Part shown: piece after piece, positions 8,079 to 16,927 of the stretch | How positions within the stretch are numbered: position 1 is the first letter of the stretch | Layout of the letters: each line of letters starts with the position of its first letter | Source of the DNA: Sphaerochaeta sp. | GTDB taxonomy: Bacteria; Spirochaetota; Spirochaetia; Sphaerochaetales; Sphaerochaetaceae | Reading direction: 5' to 3' | NCBI GenBank assembly: GCA_016342655.1 | Contig: JAEINL010000006.1 | Location: forward strand, 1-64,000 | Length of the DNA stretch: 64,000 nucleotides | Notes under the pieces: generated by a model | What the model was told of the DNA's origin: nothing | The model's input: the letters and a program-made list of their open reading frames with translations, nothing else | Database searches by the model: none | Translations under genes and position numbers: made by a program

Positions 8079-8267
8079 TCAGTTTTTTTGCCTTTTGTCT
8101 GTTTGATCCATAAAAAAGTATCTGGCCCATGGCTCAATATGATCCAGATTCTGATCGTAGGCTTCCCCGTCATTAACACCTTCAATTCCTATACCATACA
8201 GTCCATCTGGTGTCAGGTTTTCAAAGAGACGATCAAGACTATCGACCAGATATTGGTTCTTTATCAC
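8079..8267 (-). CDS. Small protein of 62 residues, unknown function
   Basis: The reading frame starts with GTG behind a very good ribosome binding site (AAAGGAGG with 6-bp spacing) and is only 11 bp from the MFS transporter gene, so it is probably a real translated gene of the same operon. The product is soluble and acidic in the middle (PDGLYGIGIEGVNDGEAYD), with an aromatic patch (PWARYFFMDQ) near the end. I do not recognise a family. It might be a short regulator or partner of the exporter, or the N-terminal remnant of a longer enzyme. Confidence 0.55.
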   Translation of the reverse strand: MIKNQYLVDSLDRLFENLTPDGLYGIGIEGVNDGEAYDQNLDHIEPWARYFFMDQTDKRQKN

Positions 8268-8284
8268 CTATTTCCTCCTTTTAC

Positions 8285-8345
8285 TTGACGAAGGTGGATA
8301 ATCATCCTAGTATATATTTGTATATATTCATATAATGATATATAG
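8285..8345 (+). promoter_or_regulatory. Promoter and candidate metalloregulator site of the P-type ATPase gene
   Basis: TTGACG (8285-8290) and TAGTAT (8308-8313) are 17 bp apart, a near-consensus sigma-70-type promoter. The -10 box runs into an AT-rich, partly symmetric stretch (8309-8345; TATATTTGTATATATTCATATAATG) resembling ArsR/SmtB-type operators, which would allow metal-dependent derepression. The regulator gene is not in the window; the operator part is inference. Confidence 0.55.
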
Positions 8346-8359
8346 GAGAATCAGTACAT

Positions 8360-10633
8360 ATGACACGAACATGGGATCTGGAAAATCTTGACTGTGCACA
8401 CTGCACCTCTGAAATCGAACGCAAACTTTCCTTGGAAAAGGGGGTCAAGGAAGCACGCCTTGACAGCATGGCCAAAAGACTCACCATTGAGAGTGAACAA
8501 GACCAAGATTCTCAGTTCTGGGAAAACATCGAGCAGGTTGCAAAGTCAGTAAGCCCTACCCTGCTATTACAGAGCCTTGGAGAAAAGAGCTCAAGGACGT
8601 GGAAGGTTGCAGGCTTGGATTGTGCCTCATGCGCAAACAAGGTCGAACGCTCCATAGCACAGATGGATGGAGTCTCTAGTGTCTCGCTGGACTTCATGAG
8701 AAAGAAGCTCGTCGTCAAGACAGGGGAGACAGAGAGTGAATCGTTTTGGAAGAGCGTGACAGAAGCAGCAAAAAAGGCTGAGCCAGGCATCTCATTGGTG
8801 AATGAAGATTTCAAGACTGCAAAAAGATCTTCTCCTTGGAAAAACCTCAAGCTTGCTAGGCTTGTCTTCTCACTCGTGTTGATTCTCGGGGGATTCCTTG
8901 TGGGAAACCCACAATTCTCCCTGTATTTCCTCATAGCCTCCTACCTTGTAAGTGGCTACGATGTTCTCCTAAAGGCAGGGTCGAACATCCTCAAAGGAAG
9001 GATATTCGACGAGAATTTCCTCATGAGTATAGCCAGTCTGGGAGCGATGGCCATCGGAGAGTTCGGCGAAGGCTCTGCTGTCATGCTCTTCTACCAGATA
9101 GGGGAGTACTTCCAAAGCTCTGCAATCGACACCTCCAGAAGGTCAATAAGTGAAGCTATGAACCTGAAAAGTGAGTTTGCCCGTCTGGTTTCACAGGACA
9201 ATTCGGTGGTGAAGAAGGTTGCCCCTGAAGAAGTTGCTGTGGGATCGCGACTTCGCGTTCTCAATGGTGAGAAAATTCCACTCGATGGGATCCTACTGGA
9301 AGGCAGTACCTCTCTGGACACCAAAAGCCTCACAGGCGAAAGTGTTCCTCGCTTCGTAGAGGCTGGCTCTGCTGTGCTCAGCGGTTCGGTTAACCTTGGC
9401 TCTGTTGTCGATATTGAGGTTACCAAGGTCTATAGTGAAAGTACGGTGACCAAGATTATGGCCTTGGTGGAGGATGCCAGCTCGCATAAGGCCCCCACCG
9501 AGCAGTTCATCACCTCTTTCGCCCGTTATTACACTCCCCTTGTAGTCGCTCTTGCCGCAATGATAGCCATCATCCCCACCCTCTTTGTAGGTGACTTCTC
9601 TACCTGGCTCTATCGTGCCCTGGTGTTTTTGGTCATCAGTTGTCCCTGCGCTCTGGTGCTATCTGTTCCTCTAGCCTACTTTGCAGGTATCGGCAAAAGT
9701 GCCAAGTATGGGATCCTTGTAAAAGGGGGCAACTATCTTGAAGAGCTGAGCAAACTCGAAGTCATGGTCTTTGACAAGACAGGGACCCTTACCAAAGGTG
9801 ATTTCTCCCTTGTTGGTGTCTCTCTCAATGAAGGCACCTCCTTTACTGAGACAGAAGCAACAAGGCTCATCGCCATCCTGGAGAAGAGCAGTAATCACCC
9901 TATTGCAAAAGCGCTCTCTGATCAGGGAATCTCTGAGGGGAAAGTCCATGCACAATCGGTAACGGAACTTCCTGGAAGAGGTATTGTGGGAACCGTTGAG
10001 GGAAAGAGCCTGGTTGCCGGCAATACCCGGCTCCTGCAAGAGAGAGGCATTGCCCTTCCTGCCTACTTTGATGAGGGGCAAGAGAGCTCTGAGAGCTCTG
10101 TCCTTTTGGCAGTTGACGGCTTATTTGTAGCCCGATTCATTGTTGAGGACACCCCAAAACCCCATGCAAAGAAAGCCTTGGAACACCTGAAGGCCTTGGG
10201 CATCAGACGCACAGTCATGCTCAGTGGGGATATGCAGGTAGTTGCAGAAAAGATAGCACGCCAGATAGGCCTGGATGAGTTCCAAGGCGGGTTGCTTCCC
10301 TCCCAGAAGGTGCAGGCCTTTGCCAAGCTGGAAAGGGAGTCAGAACATACAGCCTTTGTAGGGGACGGCATCAACGATGCCCCGACACTGGCAAGGGCCA
10401 AGGTGGGTATCGCTATGGGGGGTGCAGGCAGTGATGCAGCCATTGAGGCCGCAGACATTGTGATCATGACCGACGACATCCTCGCCATCCCGATGGCCTT
10501 GCGAATTGCCAGGAAGACCAAGAGGATCGTAGTGCAGAACATATCGTTTGCCCTGGGGGTGAAGCTGGTCACCCTGGTGCTCGGGGCCTTGGGCCTTGGG
10601 TCTTGCCTCCATGTGGTGGGCTGTCTTTGCTGA
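8360..10633 (+). CDS. zntA: Heavy-metal P1B-type ATPase (Zn/Cd/Pb exporter), frameshifted near the end
   Basis: ATP-driven efflux of Zn2+, Cd2+ or Pb2+ across the inner membrane. Two N-terminal ferredoxin-like metal-binding domains carry CAHC (12-15) and CASC (88-91). The transport motif CPC is at 428-430, the phosphorylation motif DKTGT at about 472 and GDGINDAP at about 668. CPC together with the two CxxC domains suits Zn/Cd/Pb rather than Cu specificity. The frame ends with an odd tail (GSCLHVVGCLC), but the +1 frame continues GLASMWWAVFADVGVAF to a stop at 10698-10700, exactly the expected last helix. A single extra G in the repetitive stretch 10583-10600 would explain it. Start supported by ATAGGAGA 10 bp upstream. 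Confidence 0.92.
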   Translation: MTRTWDLENLDCAHCTSEIERKLSLEKGVKEARLDSMAKRLTIESEQDQDSQFWENIEQVAKSVSPTLLLQSLGEKSSRTWKVAGLDCASCANKVERSIAQMDGVSSVSLDFMRKKLVVKTGETESESFWKSVTEAAKKAEPGISLVNEDFKTAKRSSPWKNLKLARLVFSLVLILGGFLVGNPQFSLYFLIASYLVSGYDVLLKAGSNILKGRIFDENFLMSIASLGAMAIGEFGEGSAVMLFYQIGEYFQSSAIDTSRRSISEAMNLKSEFARLVSQDNSVVKKVAPEEVAVGSRLRVLNGEKIPLDGILLEGSTSLDTKSLTGESVPRFVEAGSAVLSGSVNLGSVVDIEVTKVYSESTVTKIMALVEDASSHKAPTEQFITSFARYYTPLVVALAAMIAIIPTLFVGDFSTWLYRALVFLVISCPCALVLSVPLAYFAGIGKSAKYGILVKGGNYLEELSKLEVMVFDKTGTLTKGDFSLVGVSLNEGTSFTETEATRLIAILEKSSNHPIAKALSDQGISEGKVHAQSVTELPGRGIVGTVEGKSLVAGNTRLLQERGIALPAYFDEGQESSESSVLLAVDGLFVARFIVEDTPKPHAKKALEHLKALGIRRTVMLSGDMQVVAEKIARQIGLDEFQGGLLPSQKVQAFAKLERESEHTAFVGDGINDAPTLARAKVGIAMGGAGSDAAIEAADIVIMTDDILAIPMALRIARKTKRIVVQNISFALGVKLVTLVLGALGLGSCLHVVGCLC

Positions 10634-10751
10634 TGTGGGGGTCGCATTCCTAGCAATCCTGAACTCCATGCGCATCCTTTTGGGTGATCCTTCGCGTTGA
10701 TTAACCTGTCCAAATGTGATATATTACCGCAGACTGCTGAAGGATATACCT

Positions 10752-12782
10752 ATGAATGAGAAACTGACACGAAATATCGGAATAATGGCACATATTGATG
10801 CTGGAAAGACTACCACCACTGAAAGAATCCTCTTCTATACAGGGGAGAACCATCGCATCGGTGAAGTCGATCATGGTGAAGCTACTATGGACTTCATGGA
10901 ACAGGAACAGGATAGGGGCATTACCATCGCAAGCGCCGCCACCACCTGTTTCTGGAAGGGCCACCAGATCAATATAATCGACACCCCCGGACATGTGGAC
11001 TTCACAGCCGAGGTTGAACGCTCGCTGAGGGTTCTCGACGGAGCGATCATGGTCATTTGTGCAGTAGGCGGTGTCGAACCCCAGTCTGAGACGGTATACA
11101 GGCAGGCCGATACCTACAGTGTCCCACGAATCGCCTTCATCAACAAGATGGACCGCCTCGGGGCCAACTTTGAGGAAGCCCTCAAGGAACTGAGCTCAAA
11201 GCTCGGGGCAAATCCCATTCCCCTCTTTCTCCCTGTGGGTGCGGAGAACCAATTCAAGGGTATCATTAACCTGATGAACATGAAGTTCATAACCTATGAC
11301 GCCGGAGACCAGGGAAAAACCATCGTGGAGAATGAGATCCCCCTTGCAATGGCAGACGAGGCCCTTGTGTGGAGAGAAAGGCTCATAGACAGCGTAGCCT
11401 CCTTCAGCGACGAAATCACCGAACTCTATTTTGAGGGTGAGGAAATTCCTCTGGAACTCATCATGGCAACCTTGAAGAAGGCAACCATTGAGAGAAAGGC
11501 TCTTCCTGTCTTTGTAGGATCCTCCTTGAAGGACATTGGGGTTCAGTCCTTGCTTGACGGTGTCATTGAGCTGTTACCCTCCCCTTCAGAAGTCCCTCCC
11601 CTGGTGGGCATAAACCAGAAATCAGGCAAGAACGTTGAAGTAATCTACGACAAGGAAAAACCCCCTCTTGCCCTTATCTTCAAGATCCAGGTGGACAGGG
11701 AGGCCGGACCTCTTTGCTTTGTACGGGTGTACAACGGGACCTTACGCAAAGGGACTACCATCATGAACATCACCAAGAAAAAGCGCGAACGGATCAACAG
11801 GATTATGCGCATGCATGCAAACCGCCCAGAGGATCTCAGCGAGCTTGAAGCTGGGGACATCGGGGTGATAGTGGGCTTCAAGGAAGGCAGGACAGGGGAC
11901 ACCATTGGAAGCGAAGGGGCGCAAATTCTGCTTGAAGAAATGCACTTCCCCACCCCAGTCATCTCTGTAGCCATTGAACCAAACACCCTCAGCGATGGGG
12001 ACAAGCTACGTTCGGCGCTTTCCATCCTTAGCCAGGAAGACCCCACCTTTACCCATCGCGACGATGCAGAAACTGGACAGCTTATCATCAGTGGGATGGG
12101 AGAGCTTCACCTCGATGTGCTGGTCACCCGCCTCACCAAGGAGATGAAGATCAAGGCACGAGTAGGAAAACCGCAGGTTACCTACCGTGAGTCAATCCTT
12201 GTTTCTGCCAGTGGCAGCGAGCACTTCTCAAAAGTCCTTGCTGGCAAGGAAAACACTGCAACAGTCGCCCTCACAGTACGCCCTTTGAGCAGGGGAGGCG
12301 GAACGAACTACCTCTGTTCTGCAAAAACAAGAGGCATCCCAGAGATATACACAGAGGCTGTCAAACGCGGGGTTACCAACTCCTTCAAGAGTGGTATTCA
12401 GATGGGCTATGAGATCTGTGACCTTGAGGTAGAGGTTACCTCAATCGAATACAATGAACTGACCGCATCTGAGTTTGCATTTGAAGCCTGTGCTGCAATG
12501 TGCTTTGATAAGGTCGCACAGCAGGCCAGTCCAGTTCTCATGGAACCGATCATGAAGGTCACCATCGCAGTACCTTCCCTTTTTGTTGGGGAAGCCATCT
12601 CCAGCCTCACCAGCAGAAGCGGCTTGGTGAACAGTATCGAAAGCAGACCAAACGGAGAATATATCCATGCACAAGCTCCACTGGCACAGCTTTTTGGCTA
12701 TTCGACGGTCCTCAGGTCTGCAACTCAGGGAAGGGGAACGTTCTCCATGGAGTTCAATCATTATGCACAGAAGCAGCATTAA
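10752..12782 (+). CDS. fusA: Elongation factor G (paralogue with canonical motifs)
   Basis: Translational GTPase of 676 residues acting on the ribosome in translocation and/or recycling. G1 AHIDAGKT (13-20), G2 RGITI (55-59), G3 DTPGH with the catalytic histidine His81, and G4 NKMD (131-134) are intact; the C-terminal domains end with the usual [14 protein letters not shown] segment. Spirochaetes are known to split the work between two EF-Gs (spdEFG1 for translocation, spdEFG2 for recycling); which one this is cannot be told here. It stands alone, not in a ribosomal operon. The start at 10752 is preferred over an upstream in-frame ATG because GAAGGA lies 9 bp before it. Confidence 0.92.
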   Translation: MNEKLTRNIGIMAHIDAGKTTTTERILFYTGENHRIGEVDHGEATMDFMEQEQDRGITIASAATTCFWKGHQINIIDTPGHVDFTAEVERSLRVLDGAIMVICAVGGVEPQSETVYRQADTYSVPRIAFINKMDRLGANFEEALKELSSKLGANPIPLFLPVGAENQFKGIINLMNMKFITYDAGDQGKTIVENEIPLAMADEALVWRERLIDSVASFSDEITELYFEGEEIPLELIMATLKKATIERKALPVFVGSSLKDIGVQSLLDGVIELLPSPSEVPPLVGINQKSGKNVEVIYDKEKPPLALIFKIQVDREAGPLCFVRVYNGTLRKGTTIMNITKKKRERINRIMRMHANRPEDLSELEAGDIGVIVGFKEGRTGDTIGSEGAQILLEEMHFPTPVISVAIEPNTLSDGDKLRSALSILSQEDPTFTHRDDAETGQLIISGMGELHLDVLVTRLTKEMKIKARVGKPQVTYRESILVSASGSEHFSKVLAGKENTATVALTVRPLSRGGGTNYLCSAKTRGIPEIYTEAVKRGVTNSFKSGIQMGYEICDLEVEVTSIEYNELTASEFAFEACAAMCFDKVAQQASPVLMEPIMKVTIAVPSLFVGEAISSLTSRSGLVNSIESRPNGEYIHAQAPLAQLFGYSTVLRSATQGRGTFSMEFNHYAQKQH

Positions 12783-12882
12783 TGTCTAAAAGCATTAAAA
12801 ATGGCAGGGCGACCCCTTGCCTAATACGCATTTCCATGTCTAAAATATTAGTGATGTAATGACTTAGTGAAAAATATAGTAG

Positions 12883-12900
12883 TACTAAACACGTTTAGTA
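12883..12900 (+). promoter_or_regulatory. Palindromic operator upstream of the XRE regulator
   Basis: A perfect inverted repeat TACTAAAC-AC-GTTTAGTA lies 37 bp before the XRE gene, immediately after a -10-like TATAGT (12875-12880). Placement over the probable transcription start suggests autorepression by the encoded regulator. Binding is inferred. Confidence 0.55.
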
Positions 12901-12936
12901 TCGACTGAACAGTGATTACTGATAGAGGAGTACAAC

Positions 12937-13260
12937 ATGGCTAGAACTTACAACTTACAGGACATCTTCGCAAGAAACTTGAAAGAAAGACGTCGAAAAC
13001 TTGCTTTGACACAGGCTCAACTCGCTGAAAAGATTGGTGTTTCCACATCTTTTGTGACTGAGATTGAGACATCAAGGAAGGCCCCTTCCTTTTCAACAAT
13101 TGAGAAGATCAGCGCAGCTCTTGACGTCCCTTGCTGGACCCTGTTTTGTGAAGACGGAGACAAACTGCCCAATGACGTCACGGTCATGGACCAGTTCGCT
13201 TACAAACTCAAACAAGACATCAATCACATCATCGATGCCAATGTGAGTTTTACAAGGTAA
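12937..13260 (+). CDS. XRE-family transcriptional regulator
   Basis: A 107-residue protein with a lambda-repressor-like helix-turn-helix at about residues 12-66 (LKERRRKLALTQAQLAEKIG, then VSTSFVTEIETSRKAPSF) and a short C-terminal tail (MDQFAYKLKQDINHIIDANV) probably used for dimerisation. GAGGAG is 9 bp upstream of the ATG. The 18-bp palindrome 37 bp upstream is a good candidate for its own operator. It is followed by a hairpin at 13308-13332. Nothing next to it suggests a phage module; the regulon is unknown. Confidence 0.88.
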   Translation: MARTYNLQDIFARNLKERRRKLALTQAQLAEKIGVSTSFVTEIETSRKAPSFSTIEKISAALDVPCWTLFCEDGDKLPNDVTVMDQFAYKLKQDINHIIDANVSFTR

Positions 13261-13307
13261 CGTATACAATCATCTCTATCCCCTAGATCATACTACAAGG
13301 ATTATGT

Positions 13308-13341
13308 AGGCTTATCGCTGTGCGGTAAGCCTGCATATTTT
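13308..13341 (+). terminator. Terminator after the XRE regulator
   Basis: A 10-bp stem with one G-T pair (AGGCTTATCG with CGGTAAGCCT) and a five-base loop is followed by GCATATTTT, compatible with intrinsic termination 48 bp after the stop codon. Confidence 0.65.
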
Positions 13342-13458
13342 ATCGGTAGGTATTCAGGGTTTTCTGACCCGTTCTTTCCCTGTACCGCATACCAACTCAA
13401 TTGAAGGGTTACCCAATTATTCTTGTAAACATACATTTCCATGATAGGATCCTATCCT

Positions 13459-13773
13459 ATGAAAAAGCTCCTACCCCTACTGATTCTCCTCTATTGCACC
13501 TCACTGTCTCTCTTTGCCCTGGATGTGGTGACTCTCTGTGATGCGACTGTGTTCACAGGAGAGGTTTCTGCATATTCAACTCTGGGAAAGATTAGCATAC
13601 GTGAAGAGAATGGAACTATCGTTTCCTTCTCTTCACTTGAGGTTCTCTCCATTGAGAAACTAGGGATAACCAGCAATCCTTTAGCATTTGCCCTTGCCCC
13701 CTATATACATTTCCATGCAGGACAAAAAAACTCTTTGACTATATCCCTCCCCGCTTTACCTATCGCGGAGTAA
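13459..13773 (+). CDS. Exported protein, zero-frame part upstream of a slippery site
   Basis: The product begins with a signal peptide (MKKLLPLLILLYCTSLSLFALD) followed by a beta-rich segment (VVTLCDATVFTGEVSAYS, KISIREENGTIVSFSS) that resembles the small repeat seen in exported proteins with a translation-repressor-like fold. In the zero frame it ends at 13773 as a 104-residue protein whose last residues look arbitrary. The preceding -1 frame reads coherently from 13731 onward, so the natural product is probably the 230-residue fusion 13459-14150. AGGAT at 13446 is the likely ribosome binding site. The function is unknown. Confidence 0.65.
   Translation: MKKLLPLLILLYCTSLSLFALDVVTLCDATVFTGEVSAYSTLGKISIREENGTIVSFSSLEVLSIEKLGITSNPLAFALAPYIHFHAGQKNSLTISLPALPIAE
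13725..13731 (+). promoter_or_regulatory. Candidate -1 ribosomal frameshift heptamer A_AAA_AAC
   Basis: In the zero frame the codons are CAA AAA AAC (13723-13731), so the heptamer A AAA AAC is in exactly the phase required for tandem -1 slippage. The shifted frame continues with CTC TTT GAC at 13731 and stays open to 14150. A CCGC/GCGG stem-loop follows about 20 bp downstream (13750-13768). Transcriptional slippage or length variation of the A7 run would give the same fusion; a plain inactivating deletion is the null explanation. Confidence 0.5.
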
Positions 13774-14150
13774 GCTACACTATGGAGACAGAGTGGGGCA
13801 TGGGCTCTGATATAGCAGAGTTCCTTGCATATCTTACCGAAGAGCATCCTGATCTTGATGAGAACACCCTCTCTCTCATACGAGAACTAGGGTGGAAACA
13901 GAAAAGACAGAACACCAGCGTAGGTATAGCGGGGATGCTGATCGGGAGTGGTACGATCATGACCTTTCTCCCCTTGAACCTCGATGACATCCAAGCGACT
14001 CCCAACTGGGCGATAGGGGTCTCCCTAACGGGGTTCTCCCTCAATGTCATTGGGGTGGGTCTGCTCATAAGCAACCTGTTCGTCCATCAAAAGGAATACC
14101 CACAGCGTATCGCAGATTCCTTCAATGCTTTCATTTTCAGGGAGAAGTAA
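13731..14150 (+). CDS. Membrane-spanning C-terminal part, -1 frame continuation
   Basis: This frame continues the upstream protein (LFDYIPPRFTYRGVSYTMETEWGMGSD) and contains two hydrophobic segments, about NTSVGIAGMLIGSGTIMTFL and WAIGVSLTGFSLNVIGVGLL, followed by a short basic tail. An internal ATG at 13782 exists but has no good ribosome binding site, which argues that translation reaches this frame from the 5' part. The fused protein would be secreted at its N-terminus and anchored by two C-terminal helices. I recognise no family. Confidence 0.55.
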   Translation, partial: LFDYIPPRFTYRGVSYTMETEWGMGSDIAEFLAYLTEEHPDLDENTLSLIRELGWKQKRQNTSVGIAGMLIGSGTIMTFLPLNLDDIQATPNWAIGVSLTGFSLNVIGVGLLISNLFVHQKEYPQRIADSFNAFIFREK

Positions 14151-14425
14151 GGGCTTCCAAGACTTCTCCTACAAAAAACCATCCCATTCTTTATGCGCAA
14201 TCATAGCTGTGGGCAAGCTTGTGTAGATACCTTTGCCTGAATACACAGGTAAACTACCTTTCTCTTCATCCATATATGTTCTTACAGATACTAAAATTGC
14301 ATGGATTAACCCTTGGAAACAGTTGTTAAAAAGAATTCTTTTGACATATGAGGTTCTGGGGCTTACCATTGGTTCATGCATTTTATGTAGACACCGGGTA
14401 CTTGACGGTGATCAAAGGAGGACTT

Positions 14426-16507
14426 ATGAGCGTTGTCAGCACAGACCTGAGGAATGTTGCCATCATCGGCCACAATGAAACCGGGAAAACTACTTTAGTG
14501 GAACAGATGTTGTTCTATGCAAAGGTGATTTCCCGGGCAGAAACTGTAGAAAGTGGAAGAACCACCAGTGACTTTACTGAAGAGGAGATTACTAACAAGA
14601 TATCCATTCACGCTTCCCTCGTATCCCTCAATTGGGAAGGAAAGACCCTCAATATTCTTGACACTCCGGGAACAGCAGGATTTATCGGAGAGACCATCTG
14701 CGGATTTCGTTCGTGCGAATCAGCCCTGATGGTAGTGGACGGACGCAATGGGGTTCAGATTGAGACCATCAAACTATGGCGTCACCTTGATGAGAGAAAC
14801 AAACCACGTGCTGTGTTCATAAACAAGATGAACCGTGACCGTGCTGACTATACAGCGGTATTGGAAAACCTAAAAAACACATTCAAGACAACCTTCGTTC
14901 CGGTAGTAATCCCCATGGGTGCAGGAAAAGAGTTCAAAGGTGTCATCAACCTCATTGAAAACCAGTGCTATGTGCTTGGTGATGACGGCAAGGAGAAAAC
15001 CATAGATATTCCTGAAGACATGCATGAGTATGTCGAAGGATATCGAACCTCCCTCATTGAGAATGCAGCAGAAGGTGCTGACGACCTTATTGAGCGATAC
15101 TTCGAGGTTGGAACCCTGGACAAGGATGAGATCAGGCGCGGTCTTCGGGAAGGCCTCGACCAGAACCGTGTCGTACCAGTTTTCTGCGGTGCTGGAGAAC
15201 TTGGTCTGGGCATCACCAGCATGCTGAACTTCATCCGCTATAACTTCCCCAAACCTTTGGGGAAAAACGAATGGGTATATGACAAGGAAGGGAATGTTAC
15301 GCCCTACCCCATCAAAGAAGAGGGGCCTGTGAGTGCGGTAGTGTTCAAGACCACACTCGACCAGTTCAGCGGCAAGCTCAGTTTCCTCAAGGTAGTGACT
15401 GGCACCCTTACCGGTGACATAGAGCTGTACAATCCATCATTAGGCAAGAAAGAGCGGTCAGGCAAGGTCTACAGGATGATAGGCAAGAAACTTATTGAAG
15501 TTGATTCCCTTGCTGCTGGTGATATCGGCATCATAGCAAAGAGCAACATCGCGGCCACCAACTCAACCCTACTGGAAGATCACGAGTCGAAGTTCAAGTT
15601 CAAGAAGGTCGGCTTCCCACAGCCCATCTATGCCCTGGCCATCTCCGCTGACGACAAGAAGAGTGAAGTGAAGATGAACGAAGCCTTGCATAAGGTCAAG
15701 GAAGAGGACCTCACCTTCATGATCCACTTCAACGAAGAGACCAAGGAGAGTGTTGTTTCCGGGATGGGAGAACTGCATATCAATATGATCCTCAACAAGA
15801 TCAAGGACAAGCAGAAGATTTCCATCCAGACAAAGCTTCCCCGCGTTGCCTATAGGGAGACCATCACCAAGAAAAGCGGTGTTGTGGAATACTCACACAA
15901 GAAGCAGAGCGGAGGACACGGCCAGTATGCAAGGGTCCTCATTGAGATTGTGCCCATTGCACGCGGTGAACAGTATAGCTTTACCAACGCCATCAAGGGA
16001 GGATCGGTCAGCAAGGGCTATATTCCAGGCATCGAGAAAGGTCTGCATGAGCAGATGCTGGACGGATTTTTGGCAGGCTATCCTGCTGTTGATGTGGGTG
16101 TCACCCTTGTCGATGGTAAGGAACACCCTGTTGACTCCAGTGAAATGGCTTTCAAGCTTGCGGCTAAGGGAGCGTTGAAGCTTGCCATGGCCAAGGCAGC
16201 ACCTGTGCTGCTTGAACCAATTATGAAGCTTGGTGTATTCATTGAAAATGAATATCTTGGGGACATTCTCTCAGACCTCTCCAGCAAACGGGGAAGAGTT
16301 CTGGGACAGGAGGAAATCGGACATCTGCAACTGGTAAAGGCCTTGGTTCCACAGTCAGAACTGTTGAACTATGCCATTGACCTCAAGTCAATGACCAGTG
16401 GCACGGGGAGCTTTGAGATTGAATTTGATCACTACGAGCCGTTACACGGCAAGCTTTCCGATGAGGTCATTCAGGCCTACAAGGATTCCTTAGAGGATGA
16501 GGAGTAG
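14426..16507 (+). CDS. EF-G-2 type translational GTPase with divergent G motifs
   Basis: A 693-residue EF-G relative. The domain order is that of EF-G, and the domain IV signature HKKQSGGHGQYARV plus the ending STGTGSFEIEFDHYEP-like tail (GTGSFEIEFDHYEPLH) match the EF-G-2 group typified by the second Thermus EF-G. The G domain departs from canonical EF-G: P-loop GHNETGKT (15-22), no RGITI motif, G3 DTPGTAGF (79-86) with Thr83 where the catalytic histidine normally sits, and G4 NKMN (133-136) instead of NKMD. The start is firm: AAAGGAGG precedes ATG 14426 by 4 bp. Its role on the ribosome is unknown; GTP hydrolysis may be slow or use another residue. Confidence 0.88.
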   Translation: MSVVSTDLRNVAIIGHNETGKTTLVEQMLFYAKVISRAETVESGRTTSDFTEEEITNKISIHASLVSLNWEGKTLNILDTPGTAGFIGETICGFRSCESALMVVDGRNGVQIETIKLWRHLDERNKPRAVFINKMNRDRADYTAVLENLKNTFKTTFVPVVIPMGAGKEFKGVINLIENQCYVLGDDGKEKTIDIPEDMHEYVEGYRTSLIENAAEGADDLIERYFEVGTLDKDEIRRGLREGLDQNRVVPVFCGAGELGLGITSMLNFIRYNFPKPLGKNEWVYDKEGNVTPYPIKEEGPVSAVVFKTTLDQFSGKLSFLKVVTGTLTGDIELYNPSLGKKERSGKVYRMIGKKLIEVDSLAAGDIGIIAKSNIAATNSTLLEDHESKFKFKKVGFPQPIYALAISADDKKSEVKMNEALHKVKEEDLTFMIHFNEETKESVVSGMGELHINMILNKIKDKQKISIQTKLPRVAYRETITKKSGVVEYSHKKQSGGHGQYARVLIEIVPIARGEQYSFTNAIKGGSVSKGYIPGIEKGLHEQMLDGFLAGYPAVDVGVTLVDGKEHPVDSSEMAFKLAAKGALKLAMAKAAPVLLEPIMKLGVFIENEYLGDILSDLSSKRGRVLGQEEIGHLQLVKALVPQSELLNYAIDLKSMTSGTGSFEIEFDHYEPLHGKLSDEVIQAYKDSLEDEE

Positions 16508-16519
16508 GCATATGGGGGA

Positions 16520-16550
16520 CAATCAGAAATTGTATTTGTTTTTCTGATTG
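16520..16550 (+). terminator. Hairpin after the EF-G-2 gene
   Basis: A perfect 10-bp stem (CAATCAGAAA with TTTCTGATTG) around an 11-base T-rich loop, 12 bp after the stop codon. There is no T run behind it, so it may act with the second hairpin at 16577-16608. Confidence 0.5.
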
Positions 16551-16576
16551 CTTGAGAGTGAATTTGTACTGAATTT

Positions 16577-16608
16577 GGAAGGGAGCTTGCGGCGGCAAGC
16601 TCCCTTCC
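16577..16608 (+). terminator. Strong GC-rich hairpin, probable terminator
   Basis: A perfect 14-bp stem, GGAAGGGAGCTTGC with GCAAGCTCCCTTCC, closes a GGCG tetraloop; CTCTTGTTGGCTTT follows. This is the main candidate for ending the EF-G-2 transcript. The remaining sequence up to the palindrome at 16861 shows no gene. Confidence 0.65.
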
Positions 16609-16860
16609 CTCTTGTTGGCTTTGTATGGATTTTCTCATAGCCGAGAAGAATTTCACCACATTTTCAACTGGAGCATGGAATACAGGAGTCTGGTTAAATT
16701 TCTGTGCAGTTTGCTCACAAGAACGAAATGGTCAGTATTTCTTTGAAGCCTTATGAAGGAAAGGTTGTTGCTGTATAAGGGAAACTACCCGCAGGGTACA
16801 TCCTGCAACCCCTTCGGATACTTTTTGTACAATTTTCTCCTTGAAAGTATTCACCAAAGT

Positions 16861-16903
16861 ATATATGATGAAACTGTCATATTATGACAGTTTCATCATA
16901 TAT
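16861..16903 (+). promoter_or_regulatory. 43-bp perfect palindromic operator of the AbiE unit
   Basis: A perfect inverted repeat centred on 16882 with arms of 21 bases (core GATGAAACTGTCAT / ATGACAGTTTCATC). It begins 67 bp and ends 24 bp before the AbiEi start codon. Known AbiEi antitoxins bind inverted repeats in their own promoters, so this is the likely operator; as RNA it could also form a long stem in the leader. Confidence 0.65.
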
Positions 16904-16927
16904 TTAGGTTGATATGGAGAGTATCGG

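Noticed and set aside
14169-14381. Minus-strand frame of 70 codons between the split exported gene and EF-G-2
   Set aside because: No ribosome binding site and no recognised family; it lies in the leader region of the EF-G-2 gene. The gap 14151-14425 is otherwise without a feature I can support.
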